NCBI GenBank assembly: GCA_018829445.1 | Contig: JAHJTV010000101.1 | Span: forward strand, 36,533-100,532 | DNA from: a bacterium | Lineage (GTDB): Bacteria; SAR324; XYD2-FULL-50-16 | DNA length: 64,000 nucleotides | Direction of reading: 5' to 3' | Part shown: positions 44,664 through 54,474 of the stretch, one piece after another | How the letters are laid out: the number at the start of each line of letters is the position of its first letter | Position numbering within the stretch: position 1 is the first letter of the stretch | The notes under the pieces: model-generated | Database searches by the model: none | What the model saw: the letters and a program-made list of their open reading frames with translations, nothing else | Told to the model about the DNA's origin: nothing | Program-made: the position numbers and the translations under genes

Positions 44664-45956
44664 ATGTTGTGGTTGGCTGAAATCCCAGCTGTAGTCAGGG
44701 TGCTGGTTGTGTTTGCGTTTATTTTGGTATTGATCCACAAAAAACTGGCATTGGGGCATTCCTTTCTAACGGGCAGCGTGATATTGGGGCTATTGTTCGG
44801 ACTGCAACCGAAACCGATAGTCGTCATCATGTTTGAATCAGTTATTTTTCCCAAAACACTCTCATTGGCGATCATTGTATCCTTGATTCTGGTTTTGAGC
44901 AGCAGTCTGGAAAAAGCAGGGCAAATGCAACGGTTGCTTAATAATTTTAAAGGACTGGTTAAAAATCCGAAAATCAATTTGGTCATCTTCCCTGCCTTGA
45001 TCGGATTGTTGCCTATGCCGGGTGGCGCCATATTCTCAGCACCGATGGTAAAAGATCTGGGAACCGGGATTAACCTGTCCGATGCCAAGCTAAGCTACAT
45101 TAACTACTGGTTTCGACATATCTGGGAATATAGCTGGCCTCTGTACCCCGGCATTCTTTTGGTCACCATTTTGGCGAATATCAATATCGTCACCTTTGTT
45201 CTGTTTACCTTTCCCATTACACTGGTTGCATTACTTCTGGGTTACTGGCCTCTGCGGGGAACCGCTACCTGGAACAACTCGACAACAAATGGTATGAAGC
45301 AACAATCGTTTCTTCCCTTTATTTTTGAATTAACACCGATTCTAATTGTGATCGGCCCCGGCCTGTTGCTGGGAGTGATCTTTTCCTACCTTGCCCCTGA
45401 GCTGTCAATTGCAAAGGAACTTGGTCTTCATTTATCGCTTTGCCTGGGCATCATTTGGGTTTGGATATCCAATGGTTTTGGTTGGAAAAGAATCTATCGC
45501 CTGTTAAGCAGTTTTGAAATATTGAAGATGATCTACATGGTTGTTACCATTCTTATTTTTAAAGGAATTCTGGAGAACAGCCACGCTGCTGAAGATATCA
45601 GTAAGGAATTGCTTGCCCTGAGAGTTCCGCTGTTGCTGATCACCATGTTCCTCCCCTTTCTGATCGGTATTATCTCTGGTTATACCCTGGCATTTGTAGG
45701 GGTCGCGTTACCGATATTGATACCACTGATTCAGACCTATGGAGAATCCACCCATATCATCTCCTATGCCATGTTAGTGATGGTTTGTGGTTTTGCCGGA
45801 GTACTTTTTTCACCCCTGCACCTGTGTTATATTCTATCCAACCAATACTTCGGAACCAACATGTCGGCTGTATATCGGCACCTATGGTTGCCAACCGTTT
45901 GTATCATTTGCTTCGGACTGGTCTATTTTTTTGTCTCTTACCAGTTTTTTCCTTAA
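44664..45956 (+). CDS. DUF401-family permease
   Basis: A 430-residue membrane protein with about ten to twelve helices, beginning MLWLAEIPAVVRVLVVFAFI. Typical DUF401 phrases are LVLSSSLEKAGQMQRLL, FPALIGLLPMPGGAIFSAPM, NYWFRHIWEYSWPLYPGILL and GFAGVLFSPLHLCYILSNQYF. It resembles ion transporters of the gluconate/DcuC type, and the substrate is unknown. GAGGAGGATC lies upstream. It stands alone and converges on the cytochrome gene. Confidence 0.9.
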   Translation: MLWLAEIPAVVRVLVVFAFILVLIHKKLALGHSFLTGSVILGLLFGLQPKPIVVIMFESVIFPKTLSLAIIVSLILVLSSSLEKAGQMQRLLNNFKGLVKNPKINLVIFPALIGLLPMPGGAIFSAPMVKDLGTGINLSDAKLSYINYWFRHIWEYSWPLYPGILLVTILANINIVTFVLFTFPITLVALLLGYWPLRGTATWNNSTTNGMKQQSFLPFIFELTPILIVIGPGLLLGVIFSYLAPELSIAKELGLHLSLCLGIIWVWISNGFGWKRIYRLLSSFEILKMIYMVVTILIFKGILENSHAAEDISKELLALRVPLLLITMFLPFLIGIISGYTLAFVGVALPILIPLIQTYGESTHIISYAMLVMVCGFAGVLFSPLHLCYILSNQYFGTNMSAVYRHLWLPTVCIICFGLVYFFVSYQFFP

Positions 45957-46222
45957 AGAATTGTTGGCAGGAAAAATCAGAACTGTCACCGGCATTGCGT
46001 GTTTTGAAACGATTTACCGTCTCATACGATTCAGTCTTTGCGCTTTCTTAGGAAAAGTCGGTGTATTGTGCAAACAATCTATATATAAATCGTTTAAATC
46101 ACTTCATAAAAAGAACATTTTTTGTATGTTGAGAGACGCAGGGGGAATGGAGGAGAAAAAACCTTGTTTTTGTTGGACCGGAAATCTCATAGCCCCTAAA
46201 AAGTTCAGGGTAACCTATTTGA

Positions 46223-48793
46223 TCACTTTATACTGTTATGCCACTCTGAATGATGTTTTGTGGCCCAGTCATGGCTAATTTTGGTATTTACCAGACTGCG
46301 CCAAACCTGAGAAGGATTAATAATACCTATGATGTAGGCACGGGTTAAAATTACAGCAATAAATAAGATCGCCATAAAACCATGAAAAGCGGACAAAACT
46401 AAGACAAAAGCCACTGGAAAATGTCCCTTAAAAACAAGCATGAGACCACTTGATACGGTAAAAACAGCCAGAGTATTCATTAACCAGAACAAGACCTTTT
46501 GACTTAAACTTAATCGTCCCTTTGCTTTTCTTTCCAGGCTGTTTTCCAACGAACCACGAAGTTTAGTTATCCACTCTTTATCATAGGGCCCGGAATATCC
46601 ACCCTTTATCCAAATAATAAGAGCGATGACAGAGGCAATCAGGACTATTATCCCAACGATTCCTGCAAAAACTAAAGTCTTTTGATAAAGAGAAATAAAA
46701 ACAGAGAGCATTCCCAATTTAGTAAAATAAACCACATGGCCAAAAGCCACCAGAAACAAAAAGATGATCATCTTTAAGAGATATGACCAATGTTCCGCCT
46801 TGTTAAACAGTTTGAATTCCGCCGGTTCCTGAAGGAAATCAGTAATCTTAGGTTGTAACAGGGTAAGATGTAATAACAGAAGCAATATCAGGGTCAATAA
46901 ACCTGCAGAGAGATAAGGAGTTAAAACATTTAAATGAAACTTGAAAATCAGATTGGAAAATTCGATCGTCGGAGAGTACCCGAGATGTGATTTTGATTGA
47001 ACCGGTATCCCTTCAAGCCCAACCGTTTCTTTAGAATGAATATCAGTAAAAATGGCCGAATTTGCGGTATGACAATCATCGCATCCACCTGAACCTAGCG
47101 CATATCTTGCCGGAGCAACATTATGACTGATACTGTATCCTTCTGTCTTTCCAACCCAACTCATATCTACTTCAGTTTCCAATTCATTATTTGTATCAAG
47201 TGAGTAGACGAGCCCTTCTTTGTGGTAAAACAGGTTTATTGTTTCGAACCGTTTGTTATCTGCCAAAGCCCTGGAAAGATTGGCAAGCATCCAGGTAATC
47301 TCATCGGGTTTTGTTCGCAAGGGATTATTACTATTTCCTTCTAGCTTGTTTTTGAACTTATCATAAACATTTCTGATCTCTTTGGGAAAAAGCGGATAAT
47401 GAATCCCATCTTCATCCTGGTTTGTAAACAACACCGGAAGAACATAATTGACTGGTCTTATTCGGTTGTTTTCCTTATCTCGGCTTTGATTTCGTTCATA
47501 ACCCGGCAGCCATTTTCCTTGCTGCCCGATGTTGGAGGCTGTCGGTCTGGGATAGCGAATTATGTCACCATTGGTCATCACAATAGTGGCAGCGGCAGAC
47601 CTGGGTGTTGTCGGAATATGGCAGGTAGTACAATCGATAGAATTCAGGTGGTCTCCTCTGATACCAATATGTTTGGGTAGAGGCGCTCCCATATGGCCCA
47701 GGGTGTGGCACTCTTCACAACTCATCATGGTATTATCCAGATCATCTCTTACAGAACTGATATTCTCATCTCCTTTTGCCAGGTTATGATCCAGATTGGA
47801 AAAATGACAATCGACACAAGTCATACCTGCAATTTTATGGACATCCGCATTTTGCTTGTCATCCCATAAGGTTCCTCTTTTCGCCATGTCAATGCTTTTG
47901 TGACACAACAGACAGTTTTCAGATGTCGGCCTGTGTTCCAGAGCCAGGGCAACACTACCATCATTATTGAACAAACGCCTATTATATTCAACTTTTGGGT
48001 TCTCCCCCATTCGCACGCTACCGTATACCTGCCCGATTCCGGATGCAGCTACAGAGGCCCATTTAAAATTCAGTAAACTTAATTGTGTATTTCGTTTTTC
48101 CTTGTTGTATCCAGACAAATGACAAAAGAAGCAGTCCACCTCTATCACTCCTGTCCTATCCCATTGGCTTTTAAAATAGTCGCCGTCGGGTTGATTGGCT
48201 AGAGACGGATTTGCGGCAAGGTAGAGATCGTATCGATTCCCTTTCCGATCAAATTCAAGTAAACCTCCCCCGGGATGGCATTCGGCACAACTGGTTTCAA
48301 CTTGCGATTGATCCACCTCCTGATCAGAGATAAACTGGAAGGATGTGAGATCGATTTCGTCGGGATGGAAGTTAGTCTTTTTCGCCAACTGGCGATAGGA
48401 AAAAATACAAAATTTCCCCGTCATACCCGGTGAGAGTGCCCATGGCTTTGTCTTACTATAATTGTCCTCGATATCGCCGTGACCCATTTGAAAATGATAG
48501 CCGTTGGAGATTTGATCATAATCGTGGCATTCTCCACAGGTCTGCCGTGTAGAATAGGGTTGGTCACTGTTATTACCGGTAATTGGATTGATAATGGCTC
48601 CCTCGCCTGTTTTCAGTTGATACGTGGGGCATGTTCCTGCCATTAACAAAGGCGCAAGTGTAATAAGTAGTAAAGTGGTGACTATTGCAGATAATACAGC
48701 AGATGAATTGAAATTTCCCGTGAGTATGGTACCAATTCCTTTCAGCAAATGCGGTTTAATGCTATTCATATGAAGATGATAATCAGATTGCAT
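46223..48793 (-). CDS. Octaheme c-type cytochrome with C-terminal membrane domain, paralog 1
   Basis: An 856-residue protein. After an N-terminal hydrophobic export segment (about residues 30-52) come eight CxxCH haem motifs in the periplasmic part: CGECH, CAECH, CFFCH, CLLCH, CVDCH, CEECH, CTTCH, CDDCH. From about residue 630 there are about five membrane helices. Two His are shared with the paralog at 50.8 kb (AFGHVVYF and SAFHGFMA) and could bind b-haem or contact quinone. The likely role is passing electrons between the membrane quinone pool and periplasmic acceptors. It lies downstream of the cyclase gene on the same strand, separated by a terminator. The exact start is uncertain; MNSIKPH at residue 9 is possible. 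Confidence 0.9.
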   Translation of the reverse strand: MQSDYHLHMNSIKPHLLKGIGTILTGNFNSSAVLSAIVTTLLLITLAPLLMAGTCPTYQLKTGEGAIINPITGNNSDQPYSTRQTCGECHDYDQISNGYHFQMGHGDIEDNYSKTKPWALSPGMTGKFCIFSYRQLAKKTNFHPDEIDLTSFQFISDQEVDQSQVETSCAECHPGGGLLEFDRKGNRYDLYLAANPSLANQPDGDYFKSQWDRTGVIEVDCFFCHLSGYNKEKRNTQLSLLNFKWASVAASGIGQVYGSVRMGENPKVEYNRRLFNNDGSVALALEHRPTSENCLLCHKSIDMAKRGTLWDDKQNADVHKIAGMTCVDCHFSNLDHNLAKGDENISSVRDDLDNTMMSCEECHTLGHMGAPLPKHIGIRGDHLNSIDCTTCHIPTTPRSAAATIVMTNGDIIRYPRPTASNIGQQGKWLPGYERNQSRDKENNRIRPVNYVLPVLFTNQDEDGIHYPLFPKEIRNVYDKFKNKLEGNSNNPLRTKPDEITWMLANLSRALADNKRFETINLFYHKEGLVYSLDTNNELETEVDMSWVGKTEGYSISHNVAPARYALGSGGCDDCHTANSAIFTDIHSKETVGLEGIPVQSKSHLGYSPTIEFSNLIFKFHLNVLTPYLSAGLLTLILLLLLHLTLLQPKITDFLQEPAEFKLFNKAEHWSYLLKMIIFLFLVAFGHVVYFTKLGMLSVFISLYQKTLVFAGIVGIIVLIASVIALIIWIKGGYSGPYDKEWITKLRGSLENSLERKAKGRLSLSQKVLFWLMNTLAVFTVSSGLMLVFKGHFPVAFVLVLSAFHGFMAILFIAVILTRAYIIGIINPSQVWRSLVNTKISHDWATKHHSEWHNSIK

Positions 48794-48845
48794 CGACCTT
48801 AAGTCTCTGTGAGTAACCCATTTGCTTTTTTACGGATTCCCTTGA

Positions 48846-48875
48846 AATAAAAAACCTGCTTAAGAAAAGCAGGTT
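48846..48875 (-). terminator. Rho-independent terminator after the cyclase gene
   Basis: On the minus strand AACCTGCTT-TTCTT-AAGCAGGTT is followed by TTTTTATTT. It lies 135 bp beyond the cyclase stop and just before the start of the downstream cytochrome, so the latter probably has its own promoter. Confidence 0.8.
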
Positions 48876-49010
48876 AATAAAAAGAAGGTACTGTCGAGTG
48901 GAGGCCAACAGGTTGATGAGACTATCTATTGTTGTTGAAAAGAAAAGAAATAAGTCACAATTTAATCTCATAATGTTGCAATGATTGGCAATCCAAACTG
49001 AAAGCCAAAA

Positions 49011-50702
49011 TCATTTGGCATCAAGTTTTTCAACGCCATCCCAACCATCCGGTACGCCCCCAGCCATAAGCTTTTCACACCGTTTCATGTAAACGAGGCA
49101 TGCGGTATCGTCCTGATTGACTTCGAAAGCTGTTTTAAATTTTTCCATGGCTTCGGACAGGCTCCCTTGCTGGTATAGTTCTATTGCCGTTTGAAATGTT
49201 GCTCTGGTCGCTAGTTTTAATTCAAAGTCTTTGGGGAGTAGCCCGTCCAGAATTTCAAAAACAGAGATGGCTTCTTTTTTCCCCTTAACTTTTACTTTAT
49301 CAAGATAACGATAGGAATACCTATCCTTGTTTTTAATATGATCAAAAAACTGGTTACTGACGCAGATTTTTGATCCGTAAAGTTTTGTCAAACCTTCCAT
49401 TCTTGATGCGAGATTTACCGAGTCGGAAATAACAGTAGTTTCCATACGGTTTTCTTCACCGATTGTCCCTAACATCAGGTTCCCGGTATGAAGCCCTATT
49501 CCAATTGCAATTGGCTCTTTACTTTCACGATCCTGACTATCATTGAATTTAACAATCTGTCTCTGCATGTCAATGGCGGTTTTAAGAGCATCTTCAGCGT
49601 TCCTTGGAAACAAGGCCATAATGGCATCACCGATATATTTATCAATAAAACCGTTATGACTTCTGATGATCGGGCCTACCTCCTTCAGATAGGAATTGAT
49701 AAACATGAAATTTTCTTGTGGTGTCATCCCTTCAGAAATGGACGTAAAGGCTCTGATATCGGAGAACAGAATTGTCATCTCCTTTAAGGTTTGATCACCG
49801 AGGTTAATATCAAGTACACTCGTTTTATTCAAATGCTCGAAAAACTCCTGGGGAACGAAACGGGCAAACGCCTCTGTCATGCGAGTTTGAAGTTCAAGAG
49901 CATCTTTTTGTTGCTCAATGAGATCATCCTGGGCTTTCTTAAGGTGCTCCTGCGCAAGATTTCTTTCCCTGATGCGTTTTGTTAATCCGGAAAAACCAAA
50001 GAATATTCCAATTGAACCAAGAATCCACAACAAGCCAAATGAACTGGAGATAAATATGATTTCCTTCTTCTGGTTTTTCAGATAGGGGGCCATGGGAACA
50101 GAAATACTGACACCGCCTCCCACGTCACCGATTTTACGGGTTTTATAAGTATGGCATTTTAGGCAGTCCTCAACTATTTTTAAAGGCCGCATAAATCGAA
50201 GGTAAGGACTACCCTGAATATCGGAAAAATCAAGAATTTCTTGCTCTCCATTATCAAATCTGGCCAGTGCCATTTTTTCCCAGTTGTCCGCTACGTTTTC
50301 CGGCCTTACGGGGTTTAGTCTGGTTATGTGACCAAAAATCCCGTATTGTTGATTGAATCTTTCAGCCATTTGCCTCAACATGTAAGCCGGACTCATCAGA
50401 GTAAGCGTTTTATCTGAACTAACTTTTATATCGCGGTTAGGTATGTGTGATAGGTAGGGGTTGGGCGGAGTATCATCATCAACTGGAACATATACACCTC
50501 CGTGTGAAGCTCCCCAAAGGCGGACAGACATCTCTCTGTTGTGATGAGTTCTGGTTTCATTGATTGCCATTCTTCTGGTGACGTTTTGTGTATCTATTAT
50601 TTTTGTAATCATCAATCCGGCAATCACAACAGTCCACACTGATATTGTGATCCAGGCGTAGCGTTTCAACATTTTTGATTCAGATCTTACGGGAATAGAC
50701 AT
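49011..50702 (-). CDS. Adenylate cyclase with periplasmic haem-binding (Tll0287-like) sensor
   Basis: A 563-residue membrane sensor-cyclase. The first helix (about 14-35) is followed by a periplasmic Tll0287-like/DUF3365 domain (about 40-210) carrying one haem motif CLKCH (C180-H184). A second helix (about 215-237), a helical linker and a class III cyclase domain (about 300-490) follow. Metal Asp residues are D315 (FSDIRAFTS) and D359 (KYIGDAIMAL), and the adenine-selecting Lys is K355. A helical TPR-like tail ends the chain. It should turn redox state, NO, CO or O2 sensed at the haem into cAMP. It lies between two octaheme cytochrome genes. Confidence 0.92.
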   Translation of the reverse strand: MSIPVRSESKMLKRYAWITISVWTVVIAGLMITKIIDTQNVTRRMAINETRTHHNREMSVRLWGASHGGVYVPVDDDTPPNPYLSHIPNRDIKVSSDKTLTLMSPAYMLRQMAERFNQQYGIFGHITRLNPVRPENVADNWEKMALARFDNGEQEILDFSDIQGSPYLRFMRPLKIVEDCLKCHTYKTRKIGDVGGGVSISVPMAPYLKNQKKEIIFISSSFGLLWILGSIGIFFGFSGLTKRIRERNLAQEHLKKAQDDLIEQQKDALELQTRMTEAFARFVPQEFFEHLNKTSVLDINLGDQTLKEMTILFSDIRAFTSISEGMTPQENFMFINSYLKEVGPIIRSHNGFIDKYIGDAIMALFPRNAEDALKTAIDMQRQIVKFNDSQDRESKEPIAIGIGLHTGNLMLGTIGEENRMETTVISDSVNLASRMEGLTKLYGSKICVSNQFFDHIKNKDRYSYRYLDKVKVKGKKEAISVFEILDGLLPKDFELKLATRATFQTAIELYQQGSLSEAMEKFKTAFEVNQDDTACLVYMKRCEKLMAGGVPDGWDGVEKLDAK

Positions 50703-50784
50703 AGAATAATACCTTCAAGGAAAAATGGAGTATTGTGAATATTAGGAAGAACGTTATGCACCTGACCCAACTATGGTATATCCT

Positions 50785-50826
50785 CAAGGCAGGGCTTCTA
50801 TTCAATCGGATACCCCCCCTGCCTTG
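50785..50826. terminator. Hairpin between cytochrome and cyclase genes
   Basis: A perfect 10-bp GC-rich stem, CAAGGCAGGG with CCCTGCCTTG, and a 22-nt loop. It lies 16 bp behind the stop of the minus-strand cytochrome. No T-run follows, so it may weaken rather than stop readthrough into the cyclase gene. Confidence 0.55.
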
Positions 50827-50841
50827 CCGACAATTTCCGGA

Positions 50842-53235
50842 CTATGCCCTTTTTCCAGCTCGTTTTTTTAGAGAATGGGATATAACAAGATAGGTATAAA
50901 TAGCAACGACACACAGGAATATAATTGCTACTACACCGTGGAAACTGGACAGAAAAAGATTTGCTGAGGTTGATAACTGACTCTTTATTAAGAGTAAACT
51001 CCCGGTAGATGCCATGATTAATGCTAAAATATTAGCTGCCCACAGAAATCCACGGTTCTTCTCTTCGAAGATATTTCCTCTCAGCTTAATCAGCATTATA
51101 TAAGCTATGGCTGCACACAAAAATATAACTATACCCATAATTCCGGCATAGACAACGGTCTTCTTATAAATACTGGCAAACAGACCTATCATACCTACAT
51201 CAGCAAATATAAGAAGGTGAGCCACACATACAAGGAACAGTAACACCACTACTCTGAATATGGCTGTCCAGAACTCGGATCTGCCTAATCGTCCTAACTC
51301 CGATGAGGTGTCATCTGTTTGAAGAGATCCCCTTGACTTTTGGCCCATGTATCGAAAGGTTAAAACTCCCACAAGGATGACCAGGACAATGATTAACGTT
51401 GGCAAAATTCGAGTTAAGTAATACTGAAAGAAAAAATTTAGTTTAAATGTTGCAGAATCAAATCCAAGCATCTCACCTGAACGAATAGTTACCGGTTTCC
51501 CACCCAAACCAAATGGATCTTTAACAATTGTGCCGCTGAACATGTGTGATTCGTCAGAATGACAATCTGTGCAACCATTTGCGCCAAGGGCTTTATTAAT
51601 TGGAGCTACATTATGGCTGATACTGAAAGGAGGAATCTCCGCAACCCAAGTTGCATCTTCGGACTGGACCAGACTTCCATTTTCATCCAGGGAATAGAGA
51701 GTTCCACCACTGTGAAAATGAATATCAATCTTTTGAAAGCGCTGGTTGTCTATTAATGTTTTTGAGAGAGTGGAAAGCATCAGCGATATATCATCCGATG
51801 TATGAAAATTGTATTTATTCGTATCTTTATTGCTAAGCTTATCCTGAACTGAATTATAAGCTTTTGTCACCTCTCGTACAAACAGGGGATGGTATTTTCC
51901 GTCTGTGTCTTTATTGGTAAACAATATACTGATCAGGGGATTTACCGGATGGATTTTTGCTGTTTTGTCTTTAACTTTCTTACGGATTTGGTACGCTGGT
52001 TTCCACACAACGTTTTCTCCGATTGCACCCGAGTTAATTTGTGGGTATTTCACAGCAGGACCGGTTGTCATAATCATGGCCCCCATGGCACTCCTGTTTA
52101 GTTCAGGAATATGACAGGCTGCGCAAGATAGTTTTTCAAGATGGTCTTCTCTGAGACTGTAATGTTTGAGTTGAGGCGCCCCCTTATAACTGGTGGTATG
52201 ACAGTCCTCGCAAGTCCTCATGCTGTTATCCAGATCATCCCTTACAGAGCTTCGTGCGATATCCCCCTTGGCGAAATTATGATCCAGGCCGGCTGGATGG
52301 CAATCATTGCAGGTCAGACCACCCAATTGGTGGACATCTTCATTCTTGGAATCCTCCCAGCTCGTTCCTCGTTTTGCCATATCAATCACGTCGTGGCAAA
52401 GCAAACAGTTTTCAGCTGACCCGTCACGTTCCATTGGTAGGGCAATACGGCCATCCTCATTAAAAAGCCTTTTATTATAGACAACCTTGGGCTCCTTGCC
52501 CTCCTTGACTTTTCCAAGTACTTGTCCAATTCCGGAAGCCGCGACACTGGACCATTTGAAGTTCAGATATTTTAATTGTTTGTTTCTTGTTTTGAAACTA
52601 TATGATGGTAAATGACAGAAAAAACAGTCTACTTCAAGAACACCGGTTTTGTCCCATTTGCTTTTATAATAATCACCATCAAGACTTGCTGCGAGGGAAG
52701 GATTTTCCTTCAGATGTTTGTCATAACGGTTTCCATCACGATCTACCTCCAACATACCCCCACCGGGATGACAACCCCCACAGCCCGGTTTTCCCAGCAA
52801 TTCCGGTTCTTGAGGACCTGAAGCTGCAAACATGAAGGGTGTAATATCTATTTGATCCGGATGCGTGTTTCTCTTTTTCGCTATCTGTCGATAAGGGACC
52901 GTACAAAAGCTTCCTGTCATTCCGGAACTGAATTTCCAGGGCTCGTTTGTGTCTGCGTATTTGGAATCGTCTGCAAAACTCCAATCCATATCAAAATGAT
53001 AAGCTGATGCTATGGTCTCATAGTCATGGCAACTTCCACAGGTTTGTCGAGTCGAATAAGGTTTGTCCGCATTCTCTCCTGTCAACGGATTAATAATTTT
53101 TCCTTCATCGGTTTTCAGATGAAAAGTCGGACAAGGCTCGGCAAATGCTACTGGAATAATATGCATTGATAACGCAATCAATATTGTAAAACAGCGAATA
53201 GTAACCGTCTTCATTAAACAAATTTTATTCTTCAC
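50842..53235 (-). CDS. Octaheme c-type cytochrome with C-terminal membrane domain, paralog 2
   Basis: A protein of about 797 residues with the same layout as the product at 46223-48793. It has a Sec signal peptide (MKTVTIRCFTILIALSMHII, then PVAFA) and eight CxxCH motifs: CGSCH, CGGCH, CFFCH, CLLCH, CNDCH, CEDCH, CAACH, CTDCH. About five membrane helices start near residue 610, with His in CVAHLLIF and SSFHGVVA. I place the start at GTG 53235, with AGGAG ten bases upstream; the ATG thirteen residues into the longer frame is also possible. Haem-flanking sequences (LDHNFAKGD, RDDLDNSM, ASGIGQV) are shared with the paralog, showing duplication. Confidence 0.9.
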   Translation of the reverse strand: MKNKICLMKTVTIRCFTILIALSMHIIPVAFAEPCPTFHLKTDEGKIINPLTGENADKPYSTRQTCGSCHDYETIASAYHFDMDWSFADDSKYADTNEPWKFSSGMTGSFCTVPYRQIAKKRNTHPDQIDITPFMFAASGPQEPELLGKPGCGGCHPGGGMLEVDRDGNRYDKHLKENPSLAASLDGDYYKSKWDKTGVLEVDCFFCHLPSYSFKTRNKQLKYLNFKWSSVAASGIGQVLGKVKEGKEPKVVYNKRLFNEDGRIALPMERDGSAENCLLCHDVIDMAKRGTSWEDSKNEDVHQLGGLTCNDCHPAGLDHNFAKGDIARSSVRDDLDNSMRTCEDCHTTSYKGAPQLKHYSLREDHLEKLSCAACHIPELNRSAMGAMIMTTGPAVKYPQINSGAIGENVVWKPAYQIRKKVKDKTAKIHPVNPLISILFTNKDTDGKYHPLFVREVTKAYNSVQDKLSNKDTNKYNFHTSDDISLMLSTLSKTLIDNQRFQKIDIHFHSGGTLYSLDENGSLVQSEDATWVAEIPPFSISHNVAPINKALGANGCTDCHSDESHMFSGTIVKDPFGLGGKPVTIRSGEMLGFDSATFKLNFFFQYYLTRILPTLIIVLVILVGVLTFRYMGQKSRGSLQTDDTSSELGRLGRSEFWTAIFRVVVLLFLVCVAHLLIFADVGMIGLFASIYKKTVVYAGIMGIVIFLCAAIAYIMLIKLRGNIFEEKNRGFLWAANILALIMASTGSLLLIKSQLSTSANLFLSSFHGVVAIIFLCVVAIYTYLVISHSLKKRAGKRA

Positions 53236-53285
53236 AAAATTTGATCTCCTCAAATAGTAATTTAAAAATTTCTGTAATCGATTAC

Positions 53286-53472
53286 CGAATTTACTGAATT
53301 TGTTACAACAGTCTTCGGAAATTCGCCTTGAATGTCAATGATTATTTATATTAGCTATGTGCACAAAAGCTGTGCACATGCAAACCAAAAAAATCCCCTG
53401 ATCAATTTCTGAACTTATTGAATTTGTTACGACAGTCTTTGTAAATTTGTCCGGAATGTCAATAATTTTTAA
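53286..53472. repeat. Tandem repeat unit of about 123 bp
   Basis: The stretch from 53286 (TTGTTACAACAGTCTTCGGA, ... GAATGTCAATGATT) recurs from 53409 (TTGTTACGACAGTCTTTGTA, ... GAATGTCAATAATT). About 64 bases of each copy align at roughly three of four positions, and weaker similarity continues beyond. No ORF. Confidence 0.65.
53357..53379. promoter_or_regulatory. Perfect palindrome upstream of the cytochrome gene
   Basis: ATGTGCACA-AAAGC-TGTGCACAT, nine pairs with a five-base spacer, about 120 bp upstream of the cytochrome start. The matching place in the second repeat unit is degenerate (GTCATAAGTGCTGTGAAC). It may be an operator or a hairpin. Confidence 0.5.
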
Positions 53473-53760
53473 ACCTACAATGGTCATAAGTGCTGTGAAC
53501 AATTAATTAAAACTTCTCAGCCTAAATTATAGATTGGTTCAAAATTCTTAAACAAGTTATTAGCAATGCTGATGAGGAGATGCTTATTTTAAAAAATGGA
53601 GAATATTATTATATGTGTGAATAGGTTTAATTGGAAAAATGCTTTATAATAATTGGATTTATTTAAATTTAAACCTTAGATAATCTGATTTCATGGAGTA
53701 TTTTTAAAATTTTTAAAAAATTGCTTGACAAATTTTTATTCATATTGCTAGTCAGAGATA

Positions 53761-53798
53761 CCGACCACTCGGTCTATTATTATTCCAACCAGTCGGTC
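53761..53798. promoter_or_regulatory. Two TetR operator-like sites
   Basis: CCGACCACTCGGTC (53761-53774) and CCAACCAGTCGGTC (53785-53798) agree at 12 of 14 positions, are near-palindromic and lie 24 bp apart. They resemble operators of TetR repressors of fatty-acid genes. They end about 50 bp before the tetR start, so autoregulation of the operon is likely. Confidence 0.65.
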
Positions 53799-53846
53799 GG
53801 AAAGAAAATCCTGTTTTCCAAATATTTTGCAGAGGACCTTTGAACC

Positions 53847-54473
53847 ATGCCATCCATTCCAGAACTTGAAGTAATTCGAAGAGCGCAGATTTTAGAAGCC
53901 GCGCTGGCAGCAATATCTACGAAGGGCTACGCCAATGTTACCATGGATGATATTTGTGCAGCGTCCAAACTGTCCAAAGGAGGGCTGGCCCACTATTTCA
54001 AATCTAAAAATGAGCTATTCATGGCAGCATTTGAGGAGTTTTTTAAGCGGATATTTGAAAGAAGTCAGAAAATCATGGAGTCTTATGCAGATCCGATCGA
54101 TAAGGTTTTATCCTTTGATTGGCTTTATGATGCCAATGATCCGGATGCCTTTTTGGGTTATCCGATTCTGTTTGATTGTATTTCCATTGCGATCCATCAA
54201 CCGGAATATGGAAAGCTATACCATGACTGGGTTGGCAACTGGGTTGTTCTGTTGAAGGCCGCTCTGAATGAAGCCGTCAAAATGGGTTTATTAAAATCCA
54301 TCAAAACAGAGCCGATGGCAAGAACAATCAGTGCAATTTATAACGGACTCGCAACCCGTTGGTTTGTAGATCGGGAATCGCATTCATCCCAATGGGCGAT
54401 TGATTCTTTCCAAAAAGCAATAAACGGACTTTTGTCGCCCTATCTGATTTTTAAACCCGAAATAAAGGAGTAA
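53847..54473 (+). CDS. TetR-family regulator of the lipid operon
   Basis: A 208-residue TetR repressor. HTH region at about residues 30-50 (TMDDICAASKLSKGGLAHYF), followed by KSKNELFMAAFEEF. The C-terminal domain probably binds an acyl-CoA or related ligand, by analogy with regulators of such operons. It starts the operon and the SCP-2 gene follows one base later. Operator-like sites at 53761-53798 support autoregulation. Confidence 0.92.
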   Translation: MPSIPELEVIRRAQILEAALAAISTKGYANVTMDDICAASKLSKGGLAHYFKSKNELFMAAFEEFFKRIFERSQKIMESYADPIDKVLSFDWLYDANDPDAFLGYPILFDCISIAIHQPEYGKLYHDWVGNWVVLLKAALNEAVKMGLLKSIKTEPMARTISAIYNGLATRWFVDRESHSSQWAIDSFQKAINGLLSPYLIFKPEIKE

Positions 54474-54474
54474 T

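Larger units (their letters stand above)
53236..53846. other. Divergent regulatory region
   Basis: About 611 bp between the cytochrome gene and the TetR operon. It contains two copies of a roughly 123-bp unit, a strong palindrome and TetR operator-like sites (listed separately). A TTGACA box at 53735-53740 may be the -35 of the tetR promoter, though no good -10 box was found at standard spacing. No ORF was seen. Confidence 0.5.

Noticed and set aside
46223..48793. Octaheme nitrite or hydroxylamine reductase
   Set aside because: Eight CxxCH motifs are present, but there is no CxxCK-type catalytic haem and the protein carries a membrane domain, so an electron-transfer role fits better.
53735..53763. 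Complete sigma-70 promoter at TTGACA upstream of tetR
   Set aside because: The -35 box is perfect, but no acceptable -10 box lies 16-18 bp downstream.
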